Shown here piece by piece: positions 49,405-61,554 of a stretch of DNA of 64,000 nucleotides. A program made the position numbers and the translations under genes. Below the pieces are notes generated by a model. The model searched no databases and had not been told where the DNA came from. It was given only the letters and a program-made list of their open reading frames with translations. Source of the DNA: Gyrodactylus bullatarudis (lineage: Eukaryota; Platyhelminthes; Monogenea; Gyrodactylidea; Gyrodactylidae); NCBI GenBank assembly GCA_012064415.1, contig SSNU01000021.1, positions 231,057 through 295,056 of the forward strand, given 5' to 3'. The stretch's first letter is position 1. Every line of letters begins with the position of its first letter.

Positions 49405-52400
49405 TCAAAATATATCATTTTTAAAGATTCTATTACTTAATTTTTCATTATCTTCACTGCTCGATGATGCTTTTGGCATAGTAAACACAACAATATCTTT
49501 CGAAGTAGGATCCTGTATTACACCAATATTTTGATAGTCATTTTTCACAACCCCTAAATAAAATGAGACGTTTTAAGTAAATTTAGTAATTTTAAGTAAT
49601 ACAAAGATTATTATTTTTCAGTATTGATAAATTTACCTGGGTCTATTTTACTCTTGAGATCTTCATCTGAAACAAGATTTTTTCATTGATGGAGAAAAAA
49701 AAGAATGAAAAAGTTTTTTTGTTTTTTCATCAATTGGAAGTTTTGTAAATCAGTTTTACTATTTTTCATTGACTATTTATTCATTTATTTGTAATTTGTA
49801 AATATTATTTAATCAAACTAGGATAAGAGATTGATAATACCTGGCTAAATATATATTTCTATTTTTAGAAAATAACTAATGATGAATATCTTCATCGGTC
49901 ATACAGACATAAATGTAAGTATACGTGAATATTCAACTAATAATTTTTAGGACTGTTTTTGATTTTTAAAGTTTCAGGTCTGAGATTCAGCTGATTCTGA
50001 TATAATTTTTTCACAATTATTACAGAGGTACTACTGTATTTTGAAGAATGTGCTGTTTGAAATTTACGATTCTTCGAGTATGATTTTATTAGAATCTTAT
50101 TTTCGGTAAAAAAATACTTTCGAATTAAAACTCACAAGTCATATCAGGAGTAAAAGGTACAGTAAAGTAGTCACCGGATTTAATTTGGTTTTTATCTGCC
50201 AGATATTCTGCTTGAATAGCATTGGTGAGATTTTCATCAACAGTCAATGGATTTTTACTATTCTCTCCCCTCCACCTAAAATTCAAGGAGGCAAATTATC
50301 GAATGTGTTAAACAAATAAAAATTCTCAACATACTTATTCACATGTTCTGTAACTTTCTTAAGACTAGCAAAATAAAATAATAACTCAAAATTTCTCACT
50401 CAGCAGGATCTTGGTCAATATGATAAGCTCAAATGTACTTACCAATTTTATCTTTATCATTCAAGTTCGAGTTCTTTTTCGGCATTCCAAAAACGATAAG
50501 TTTATCGTTTTTAATATGTAATCCCATATTTGAGAAATCTTCTTCGAGCATTTCTATTGATAAATAACAATGATAATTTTAAATGTAAGAAGTCCTATCA
50601 AAATATTTAATTATCAACTTTTCGTTATTATTTACAGGTATTGATTGGAGTTTTGAGTCAAATTTTCAAGCTTCCATTGTAAAAAATATGACAAGATATT
50701 GTAAGAAACTAAAAAAATCACAATCTTCAAACTATTCTTTGGATTATCTATACTTTCAATCATAGATCAGACTCTTATATCTCACTTATGTAGAAGTGGA
50801 GAAAATTTGTGAGAATATTGCACGGTTTAGATTTGCCTGCAAAATATATTGATCTCGAATCAATCGATTTTTTATTGATACGTTTTAGCGAAAAAGGCTA
50901 TTTAAATAACTTAAATCTCCATATTCTTAGATACATCACTTTACATAGCTTTGACTTTCGTTTATAATATCAATGAATTTTACTATTGAAATAAACAGAC
51001 ATAGTATTAAAATCAAACTCTTCTTTTCTTACTTATATTTGCTATGGGAAAATCTTTCATTGTTCCATTTTTCTTTATTTTTATTATCAAATCAACAGTA
51101 AAAAGCCAATATATAATTTACATTGAATATTCTCAATCGTTGCTTTCAAAACCTCTTGCCTAATAAAAATACTTATACGATTCATGAAAAGAATTCAACT
51201 TTTATGAACTAAATAAATAGTTTAGTTAGTTTTGAAAGTAGAGCTGAACTTTTTTATTTCTTCAACTCTCACTGCCTTCAGTTCACTTCCGAAGGAAGAA
51301 GACAAAAAAAACCTCCTTCCCCCTTTATTGTGCTCAAATCCGATTGAACCAATCAGGGGATTTTATAAAAAATTTTAAAACAGGTTTAAAATTGTATATA
51401 TATCTAGCCGGTGTAAGAGTCTGATGAGATCCGGTGAAATATAAGCTTTATCACTAAATATTCACTTGTCTTCTGAATCCTCACAATGAGTTCTTCATTG
51501 GAAACAGAAAAAACCCTTGGTTCTAGTGTAACATTTCAAAGGAGATGCGAGCAAAAATATTTTAAATAACAAATTGTCAAATATCACACGACGAAAATTT
51601 CCTGGAAGAAAGCTCAAACTTGTCCAAAGGACATCGAAACTAATCAATCAAGAAAGGAGCAATGTCTCTACCCTCCAACCCCTATTGCACAAGATTAAAT
51701 ATGGATATGAACCAAGGGAAGGTCAACAATTTATTTTATAATCAGTGTTTATATGTTAACCGGGGTAGAGTCTGAAGAGACAGAAACCCAGCGAAATATA
51801 AAGTTTATCACTCAAATGTTCTCTAAGCCTTCCAAATAATTTTTTTAAATATAATGGATATTGTGAGAACTATGTAAAAAATGTGCAAATTAATACAGTT
51901 TTAGAAATAGTTTTTATGCCTCACGTTTTTCCAGTTCAGCTTTAACCTGCTCATCTATGTGAAAAAAAATTTTTATATAAAATTTTTACGAAAGAGAATT
52001 ATACTCACACGTCATATCTGGTATAATTGGTATTTCGACAAATTCACCCTGAGTTACATTATTCGCCTCATACTCAGATATAATAGCGTTTGTCTTTGTA
52101 TCATCAAAAGGTACCACAGCTTTCTGTTTATCTCCTCGCCATCTATGCAAAATAATTTTATTTTAAAAATTTGAAAATCAGTGATTTCTATGATTTCAGT
52201 AAAGATTTTGAGTTATACTGTTTTAAAATTTAAAGGATTCTAACTTTTCAATGTATGGCTGGAGCTTTTTAATGCTGAAATTTAATGTTTTTTATTTGTT
52301 TTTATTTTTAACAGACATGAATTATTCTTTACTCTGATAAATCTATTTATTAATATAATTACTATCTAAACTTTTTTCCACTTACCTAGTTTGTTTTTAT

Positions 52401-55400
52401 CGTCGAGTATTTGTTTTTTAGGCAATCCAAACAAAATCATTTTTTTATTCTGCTCATCATTTATATAATCAATACTCTGATAATCTTTAGTTTTAGTAAA
52501 GTCTGAGGGAATAAATTAGAGAATAATTTAAAAGAAAGAACAAACCAATAGCCGCTAAATCAAAAAATTGATAATTATTATTCCAATCTAAGAAAACTTA
52601 CCTGCTGTTAGAGCTTTTTCAATATCATCATCTAAAAATAACAAAAAACACATTTTCATTACTCCCTGTTGTGTTGCCATATGGGATTTCAACATAATCT
52701 GCTGATTGGACATTTTTTGGATCAGTATTGTATTCAGTTTCCAAATTTTGGGTTTTCGTCTCGTCAATGGGTAAATGCTGTTCATTATTTTTAGCCCTTA
52801 GTCTATATAATCCAATAAAATAAAAGTTTTCAAATCTGATTACGATCTAGTAAATCAAATTTATTTTCGTTTCGTATGAATCTTTTTTAGTATAGTTATG
52901 AGTAAGTTAGCAAAGTATTGGGCATCAATGATATAAACAATACCAAACATGGTGTCTCGAGATAAATTAGATTTTACACGGAGGTATTTTTAAATTAGAG
53001 TAATTTACTTTTTTGACTATGGTTGTTTTCTTTTTTTCCTATTTGACTATAGTTATTTATATTTTTACCTTTTTAACTATAGTCATATTACTTTTGACTT
53101 TAGTCAATACCATATTTAGCTTTCTGACTATTCTTTCTCTAATCTTCATCTTTATGACTATAATTTTTGAACTGTTATTCTTTTTTGACTATAGTTAAAT
53201 TCCTGTTTTTCTTGATGGAAAAAAATTTTTTTCCATAAAATTCTTTTCGACTATATTCAATACCATGTTTACCTTTTCAACTATGGTTATTTTCCATTTT
53301 TAATTTCTTAGCTATAGTTATTTTCCATTTTTACCTTTTTGACTATGGATTTTTTGAAACCATCTTTTATTCTTCAAGTCTTAGGCTTACATCATTGACT
53401 ATCATTTTTGTCAAGACCCTTTTCTAAAATCAACCAATCATATTCTATTGAATTCATCAACCTATTTGTTAAAATTTCTTTCAAATCATTCTTCCAAATG
53501 GACACAAAGTTTCGATGAAATTTACTCGTCAGTTGATGAGGCGAAGAAAAATGTACAGCTTCTTTCTGTTAAAATCAAAAGAGATTTTCGTGTAAAAAGA
53601 AATGATAATACGTCTTTGGAATATAAATGTACGGAAAAAGCATGTCTATTCAAAATAAGATTTTATAAGAAGCGAGATGGGACTGTCCACTTAACTCAAT
53701 TCGTGGAACACTCCTGCACTATTGTAAGTAATATTTTATGATATTTTAGATTCGAAATACTCCAAAGGGTTTTCTACGAAAAGAACTTTTAGAAACACTA
53801 AACAATCAAATAGAAAACTTTAGGCCAAAAGATACTCAGAATGTTTTAAAATCTCAACATGATCTATCTACAAATTATCATCAAAACTGGAAAACCTTAC
53901 GTAATATTTATGGCTCTTAACTATGTGTTTTTACTTTAATTTTTGACATTTTTTATTCGATAGTCCAATGAAATAATCTTGATTCATCAATCCAGTGGGG
54001 AGAAATATTACAGTACTCCCTCTTTAATAACTGTGTAAAAGTTATCCCCCTAATTTCTACCCCTCAAAAATCTATTTCGAAAATCGTGACTACTTGAAAG
54101 AACAAAATAATTCTAGTAACCTTTGTAAGTATAGGTGCTGCACTATTCATAAGTAAAAAATAATTTTCAGCCAAATCAATACCTTTCGAAAGAGATTTTT
54201 CCGCTGATCATTTCCATACCATGTTTAGTAGGGCTATTTCTAATGGAATTTGCAGAAAACAACTTTAAAAATCTTCTTGAAATTGAATATCAGAATTAAA
54301 TATTGAGAAAATCTTTCTGACTATTTTTCCCACATGGAGTGGGGTTATTATCCACATCACTTGTGCAATGAGTCATTAATGACTTATGTTCGTAATGTTA
54401 TACAATGCATTCACAGGACCCCGTAAGTACCCCGAAACATTTGGATAAACATGCTTTCATCTGGAATTGTGATTTGATTCACTCCCTTAAAATCAATTTC
54501 ACTAAGATGGATTTTTGATAATCAACAAGAACTATTTAAAGTTGAGATTCTCCGCCTTTTCGCAGTCTTCTTCGCATAGATTCTTTTGAAATCCTAATCA
54601 ATTGGTTTGTCGTTATTTAGCAATTAAACCTTAATCTAATCATAGAATCTTTGTGAATCGAGTCATGGAGTTACCAAGATTAGAAGAAATATCCAATGAA
54701 GCTTTACCATCATTCAAAAGTTAGTTGACGTCCGTGCGAATATTAAGTATCCTTTCATCTAACAATTTCATATTGCCCACCCTATCAGGAAACAATACAC
54801 AAAAGATTGGCAGTATACGATCTGATATCATGCATAAAAAAAGAATTGTAGTGTAAGAAAGATTACTTCGATTCCAGATAAAAGCATGTTTATCCAAATG
54901 TTTCGGGGTACTTACGGGGTCCTGTGAATGCATAGTATAACATTACGAACAAAAGTCATTAATGACTCATTGCACAAGTGATGTGGATAATAACCCCATG
55001 ATCAAGTAGTCACGATTTACGAAAGAGATTTTTGAGGGGTAGAAATTAGGGGGATAACTTTTACACAGTTATTAAAGAGGGAGTACTGTATTATGAAAAA
55101 TCATAGCAATAAGTCAAAAAGGTAAAAATGGAAAATAACTATAGCTAAGAAATTAAAAATGGAAAATAACCATAGTTGAAAAGGTAAACATGGTATTGAA
55201 TATAGTCGAAAAGAATTTTATGGAAAAAAATTTTTTTCCATCAAGAAAAACAGGAATTTAACTATAGTCAAAAAAGAATAACAGTTCAAAAATTATAGTC
55301 ATAAAGATGAAGATTAGAGAAAGAATAGTCAGAAAGCTAAATATGGTATTGACTAAAGTCAAAAGTAATATGACTATAGTTAAAAAGGTAAAAATATAAA

Positions 55401-58091
55401 TAACTATAGTCAAATAGGAAAAAAAGAAAACAACCATAGTCAAAAAAGTAAATTACTCTTTAAATTAATCTTTACCTCAAAACATTAAGAGTTAGCCAAT
55501 GAGAAATTAGCAGTTTTTCACCTCATCATCAATTCTTTAAACCTCTATTAGATTAATATTCAAAAACTTTGATTATGCTCGTTATACACAAATGGAATGA
55601 GAATTTTCTCATTTTTCCAATGTTATGAGAAAAATAGTCTAGTATGAGCAGTAAAAAGGTAAAATATTTATTTCAATACGTAAAGAGGGTTACATGGATT
55701 TTCATGCATCGATCCTAGAAATCAGCTAAAAACTGTCGTATCAACTTGAGATACAAGATAACGCTGGAATCCTATCACAATGTTGTAAGTCAAAAGTTAA
55801 AACAAGTTTACTCATGTGCCAGGTAGTTTCTCTAAACGGCATATAACGAAAATGAGACAAAATTCTTTTAAGTCATGAGGGTTTCCCCCTCTTATTTCAC
55901 TCTAAATTATATCTAAACAATTGATGTACTGGACTTTCATCGGGTGATAGTTTCTCGCGCTTCTATTGGTTTTAAATAAGCCTGATTTAGGTACAATAAA
56001 TGATGGTTAGAGCAGAGTTGGAAAGTAAATTCTTAGGTTAGGGTCGTATTTGATAAACTTTCCTTTTATTTTAACTTTTGATAGTTTGGTGTTTAGGATT
56101 TAATACAATTTTTGAGTTTACTTCGTTTGCCTCACAACCGCTAATTTTTTTTCTAAACGAAGAGATATCGTTAGCTAGATGCTTGTGGATGCTGATCACT
56201 AGTTTTGTTTATCCTTACAAAGTATTTAGCCCATAGGTAGCATGGAAGAATTAAAGTATTTTTCATTGGTTCTAGCCCATCTTTAAGTTAACAATTAAAT
56301 TTGTGGTATTGAACACGACATTAAAATTTTTTTTAATATTTTCTGTTTACAATAGAATGATGATGGGCTTGTTTAGTCACTCTCAAATTTAAATTGATAA
56401 ATATTCAAGAGAAAATTCCATTTACAATGAAAAAAAATATTTCTTACTCGTTAATATATCCAACAATAGATTTTTTACTTTAAATTATTATTTTATATTC
56501 AATCGTATACTCTTTTGGATCTATAGAAGGTTTTATAAATGTTCGTGTTGCTTACCAAACATGGATGCATTCTTTTTAGGACCAAAGAACATCAACAGCG
56601 TTTTAGAACCTTTATCATCAGTTAGCTGGGCTCCAAAAGTCTGATAAGAATCTTCTTCAGTTGGCTCTAAATAACAGAGATTAAAAATTATACAAATTCA
56701 AAAACCTAAAACTCACTTATTTTACTCACTATTGATAAGATTCACTTTCAAATGCATTTCTTACAATTCTCTAAAACTTTTTTTAATTCATCATCTAAAA
56801 AACTATATTATATTTTTCTCTCCTGATACTTACATGTCATGTCTTTTGTTAAAGGAATTTCAACTAAATCTGCCAGACTAGGATTATTTGGATTGGTTTG
56901 ATAATCGGCCATGGCCGTTTTCTGGAAAGCATTGTCTTGTTTTAATTCAGGTTTAGATTTTTCTGCTCGCCATCTGTTCAGAAATAAGTTTTGTGTCAAC
57001 ATTATATAACATAATTTATTTTTAAAAACTCACTCATTGAGTTTGGCAATGATAGGTTTAACGCTAAAATGAAATGAAGTTGATAGATTGTGTTAATAAT
57101 AAATCGGAAAAATTAAAGTAAATTTGTAAGCTAATATCTTACTCGTTTTGATCTTGCATGATATTTATTTCAAAAATTATACTTCTTTACTCACCAACAA
57201 TATTTTCAGGTGGTTTCAATTTAGGCCCAAGATAAATTTTGAATTCAGTCGGACTTTTGCTATAACCGAATTTAGTATAATCCTTGTTTTTAATTGAATC
57301 AATTTCTATAATATGTATTATCTTCAATTATAATCTCTACCTACGTGGATTTTCTAATTAATATTTGATTAGATTTTATAGAATATAATACTTTACTCTT
57401 CAAAAAATTTTCCAAATCCTCATCTAGTATATTATGAATTAACTAATTGAAATAACTGCTTACATGAAGTTTTATCAGTAATAGGAAATTTTACAACATC
57501 TGCCAATTTTGGTGTTCCGGTATTTGCCTCTTGATCACATTTATCTCCAAAAGACTTTTCAAAATTAAGCTCGGGAACATTTGCCGATTTCCGTATGCTA
57601 GAATATTTATGACCATATATTTTTATTTTACTCATTAACAATATCCACAATTTTTTCTGATCTAAAATGTGATATATTTTTCTAAATAGCTTTTAAATGG
57701 TTATTTTAAGCATACTTATTCTCATCTAATAATTAGAAAGCCAGTTAGATAGAAATAAAAATACTAAAACTCGCCTATTGGATCCTTCTTATCAAATGGT
57801 TTGGTTAATGGAATGTTTCCTGCATTTTTTTGAGCTTGTGCATCAACTGGTTTTTGAGGCGGCTGTTTCAACACTGGCTTTTCTGATTCCTCATCTTTGT
57901 CCTCTTCATCTTCGTTAACATTTGTTTTTTTAGAAGGCTTTACTTTTTTGATTCTCGATCTTCCTCGTCGTCTTTGTTTATAATATACCAAAGCTTTTAA
58001 AAATCAATTTTTTTATATTAAGTTCTTACCAGAATTACCAATGTCTATATATGAGCGTAAAATTCAATAGGTTTTATTTACCTGCATACAT
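49405..58091 (-). CDS. Five-module protein of unknown family, 28 exons with 10-nt microexons
   Basis: About 626 residues. The N-terminal part comes from 58082-58091, 58030-58044 and 57775-57993: a Tyr/Arg-rich start (YYKQRRRGRSRIKK) and an acidic linker. Five modules follow, each with exons d, e, f, g, h. M1: 57716-57725, 57632-57661, 57474-57598, 57397-57423, 57195-57305. M2: 57143-57152, 57034-57063, 56834-56973, 56765-56794 plus 56717-56728, 56556-56666. M3: 56511-56520, 56448-56477, 52663-52802, 52602-52631, 52386-52502. M4: 52333-52342, 52245-52274, 52009-52142, 51925-51954, 50443-50553. M5: 50400-50409, 50335-50364, 50136-50275, 49637-49666, 49405-49553. Each module reads roughly WRxEK, a T-x-A-x-x-EY helix, DYVEIPxxxDMTYDE, then DYxxFG and LxFFGPKKN. 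All phases match. No signal peptide, membrane segment or known domain is recognised. The exact start codon is uncertain. Confidence 0.75.
51405..51465 (+). ncRNA. Hammerhead-ribozyme-like motif 1
   Basis: GAGT, CTGATGA (51421-51427), a short weak stem II, GAAA (51436-51439), then a small stem III (ATATA/TTTAT) ending at the cleavage-type triplet ATC (C at 51452). ACT after it pairs with AGT before CTGATGA (stem I); outer GTG..AA pairs loosely with TTCAC. Tiny stem III and type-I layout match hammerheads of Penelope-like elements. Stem II is poor, so activity is doubtful. Confidence 0.5.
51757..51822 (+). ncRNA. Hammerhead-ribozyme-like motif 2
   Basis: A second copy lies 351 bp after the first: GAGT, CTGAAGA (51772-51778), GAAA (51793-51796), ATATAAAGTTTATC (C at 51809), then ACT pairing with AGT. 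Core and stem III are preserved between the copies while the flanks differ. Two such motifs one unit apart is the layout of hammerhead-bounded Penelope-like repeats and retrozymes. It lies in the intron between exons g4 and h4 of the modular gene, antisense to it. Confidence 0.5.
52990..55466. mobile_element. Mutator-like (MULE) foldback transposon in an intron
   Basis: The right arm (54870-55466) is the reverse complement of left-arm blocks 52990-53349, 54005-54075 and 54335-54470. The outer 350 bp is nearly perfect, and 53013-53198 and 55258-55443 translate to the same peptide on opposite strands. The tips read TTAAATTAGAGTAATTTAC. The left arm is rich in repeated GACTATAGT units. It sits between exons e3 and f3 of the modular gene and does not interrupt coding. 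Confidence 0.8.
53448..53925 (+). pseudogene. MULE transposase N-terminal fragment
   Basis: The exon 53448-53723 encodes a FLYWCH/MuDR-type zinc finger (LEYKCTEKACLFKIRFYKKR then QFVEHSCT, a C-x4-C...H-x-C pattern). A short intron follows, and then IRNTPKGFLRKELLETL and NYHQNWKTLR, typical of the region before the MULE catalytic core. The frame stops near 53918. No DDE catalytic domain is found within the element, so it is non-autonomous. Confidence 0.65.
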
Positions 58092-60459
58092 TGCTCTATT
58101 GGACGCTTTCCTTAAATTTTCCTCTTTAATTTGTTATCACTGATATATATCTTCCATAACTTACGAACTTTTGGACTTCCACCTTGAAAATTATACTCAA
58201 AAGGGATTACTACATAAAACTTCTACATACATGAGTATTTTCCAGCTTTTCAGATAATACAATCATGTGGATAAACAAACTCCTGGCAAATCTCACTGTA
58301 AAACAGTTGAAATATGTTTAGTTGTCTATCAAGCATCAGATAAAGGGATTAAAAAATCATCTTTAACTACTTAAATCTAGATCTTGCATTGGTTTTATTT
58401 ATCTTATATATTATTCTCAAAACTTACATGGAAGTTTACCTGAATTTTATGTTAAATGCCTCAATACTTTTAATACCTTTAACAGTAACTTTGGCTGAAA
58501 CAATTATTACTCGCTTAACATCTTACTCGCTTTCGCCAGTCTTGTTATGACTGGAATCTTTCTTCGCAACGAAGATTTCTTCTTTGCTGAGTGAAATAGT
58601 ATGTACTTATAAATTTATTGAATCAATAATAATAAATAATATTATCACTTGTATAGCCATAAATGTGTCTCATACAGGTAAAATACCCTGTTCTCATAAC
58701 TTTCAAAATAACTGGTTCTGCTTATTCCGTTCTTTGATAAAGTTCGACGATATTACTGCTCTAAATTAATTCCCTTATTTCCTCGAAAATTTTCATGTAG
58801 TTAGATCGACAAAAGAAGTTATTCAGGTGAATGAAAGCTCATTTGGAAAATCATTTCAAGAATTTTTCACATAATTATGGAAATTCATAAATTAAACGGA
58901 AACAACACTAAATTTTTGACAGGAGAAAAAGTAACATGGAAGGCATAGGATATTAAAAACCGGCTTTCTTTCTTAAAATTAGTTACAATACCTCATTTTC
59001 TATTTCACTTTTTGGTATTTTAAAATCGATATCCTAGGTGATCCTCGTAAAATTTCAACAAACATGTTAAATTCAGCCGAGTACAAAATTTTTTCAACAG
59101 CGTAACATTCATCACAGCTAACAACAAGATTTGAGCATTTTCCTATTAAATTTTCGTTCACTTTCCCTTTAAAAAATACATGGATTACATTTTTAGTAAT
59201 TGAAAGAGATATATTTTTTTGAAATTATTTCTGATAATCTTGTCAGACTCTCTCACTTATGAACTCTTTCGGAACTCTTAGTTCATATGATATAAAGAAT
59301 TTTCAAAATGAAAATAATGGTTGGTTTGAAAACGCGATTAGAGAGAAAGTGGAATTTCTCTTAAGTTATCAATTACGTTTTTGGTTTTCTTTTTATGTAA
59401 GGACCAATTGGTAACTTACCATTCTCTGTTGTTTTGAATATTGCTAATATTTGATACTTATTTCAGCGTGCTAACTGATATATCATCCACATTAGTTGGT
59501 ATGAAAATAGTGAGTCTTGATGTTTCAATTAATACTACCTGTTATATGAAGTATTTTTATACGAAAAATCCCTGGATACAGAGATTAAAAATTTTTTAAA
59601 TATTAAAAAACGATTGTTAAATTGTACTTATATATATATGTACATATTTTCCATGTATCAGACTGGTGAATATGTCCAATTGTTTGAGAAAAAAACTGGC
59701 ATCATTTTCTGCTTTACTGAAAATGACCTAGCGTATGAACGAGCTTGTCTCTTCAGACTCCACCAATAATATTTAATAGTACTGAAATTGCAAGTCGGCT
59801 TATAACTTTATTATCGACTTTTCGTTTGTTTTACATTTTGGATTGTATAGCATAGATAATGTTCAATTAAAGTGAAATTGTATTGTTTTCAAAAAATCCA
59901 TATATTATTTTTACTGAAAATACCTCTTTATAATGATTACCAAATAATTTAAAAAGAAATAAACTTTTTCGAGTTAATAGTTTAACTCACTCATTACCCT
60001 GATTATAAAATTGAAACCTTCGATAAACTTGTGAGTTATTTGTACAATATTTGTTAGTATTGTACTATGAATACTAGCTATTACGCATCTGTTGAACTTT
60101 AACAAATAGTAGTCGATTCTCAAGTTTAAAATCTTATCCTGTCTCTGATTATAGTTTTTCGAAGAGGAAATCAGTAGAAAATAAGTTTTTGAACTAAAAT
60201 CAGTTTATCATTTGGTCTACAACAGGAAACTATTTTACAAGACGTTATGAAATGAAATGAAATTTATTGAACAATTCATAGTTCTGCTTTACATTCATCA
60301 TTTTCATATAAAAATAGTTATCATGTACAAAAATAATAATAATAAGTTAAAGGAAAATAGAAAAAAAGAAGAAAAATATTTTCATGTGTGTACAATAATA
60401 ATTGAAATAGTTTGTTATAAATCTGTTATAATCTAAATCTTATCTATGAAAAATATATA
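58092..60459. other. Gene-free region upstream of the modular gene
   Basis: This probably includes the modular gene promoter and any upstream 5' exon. GGAGTCTGAAGAGAC on the minus strand near 59748-59762 resembles the hammerhead-like core but lacks the GAAA partner. No other feature is recognised. Confidence 0.35.
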
Positions 60460-61228
60460 CTGTAGGAGCCGTGCATTATGTTACACAATTGTCGAAAAAT
60501 TAAAAAATCCACGTTATATATGAAATTGAGAAAAGAACGTCCAATCAGGTTAAAATAACCATTTTACATTAAAACATAGGGAAAAACCCTCACATACCTT
60601 CTAAGGTTTACGTTATAGGAAAGCATACACTATGTAATACCTTTTCATGTAATGCAATCCCACAGTACAATTTAACACATTTGCACCTTCTGATAACATA
60701 CAATGCAATGCAATTGAACCTTTCTCAAAAAAAAGAATAGAAAACATGTTGTGTAAGAAATTGAATGAACAGATAATATTTCGAGCAAGTACATTCTACG
60801 GCATTTTTATTTTTTATTGCCTTTGAAGAATGCATCAAGAGAAAAACGGGGTCCTTTTGCATTGTTGTTTTTTACTTTTCAATCAGTTGTTAGTAATGTT
60901 TCATCAAGAATGCGTTAGTGATTAATAATCACTGATTATTAATCACTCATTAATAATCCAATCTTCGTAATGACATAATCAAGCACGAGCAATAATATTC
61001 CGTTGAGCTAAATAAGTTATATAGAAGAACTATTTTCTGTTGGTGACTGAGTTTTCAAAAACTAAATTACGTTTTCAAGACCTTGGTTACTAAAAGAACT
61101 TGTGAAATTAATTTTTTAATGTAAAATGGTTATTTTAACCTGATTGGACGTTCTTTTCTCAATTTCATATATAACGTGGATTTTTTAATTTTTCGACAAT
61201 TGTGTAACATAATGCAGGGCTCCTACAG
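60460..61228. mobile_element. MITE with 110-bp terminal inverted repeats
   Basis: 60460-60570 (CTGTAGGAGCCGTGCATTAT...) matches the reverse complement of 61119-61228 with very few differences. Flanks TATA...TATA suggest a TA or TATA target duplication. The 550-bp interior has no open frame; it has a small palindrome near 60917-60960 (AGTGATTAATAATCACT). The transposase superfamily is not identifiable from the tips. Confidence 0.85.
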
Positions 61229-61554
61229 TATATAGTTGTCAGTATTGATTCTTCAAGTATTTTTCAATCACAATAGAATTATTACTTTGGGAAAAAAGGT
61301 TCTTTTTCTAATTTCTTCAGAATTCTAGATTTTTCCATTATCAAAAAAAGAAAAGCTTCTGTCACCAATTTTGCATATTCAGATGATTATAATCTCATTA
61401 TAGAGTATTCTACTATCTTCAAGTCATTTTTTTCAACCAGTTGATCACAATTCATTCATATTTAATTTATTTTAAAAGGACCAAGTCCTAGCAGGGATAC
61501 AGTTTCTAGCTATTTTTTAGCTTTAATCTTTTTATGATATTTGGTAACATTTAA

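Noticed and set aside
53013..55443. Identical 61-residue hydrophobic open frames on opposite strands
   Set aside because: Arms of the Mutator-like foldback element; the sequence is a low-complexity run of GACTATAGT units.
59742..59830. Third hammerhead-like core on the minus strand
   Set aside because: CTGAAGA is present but GAAA and stem III are missing.
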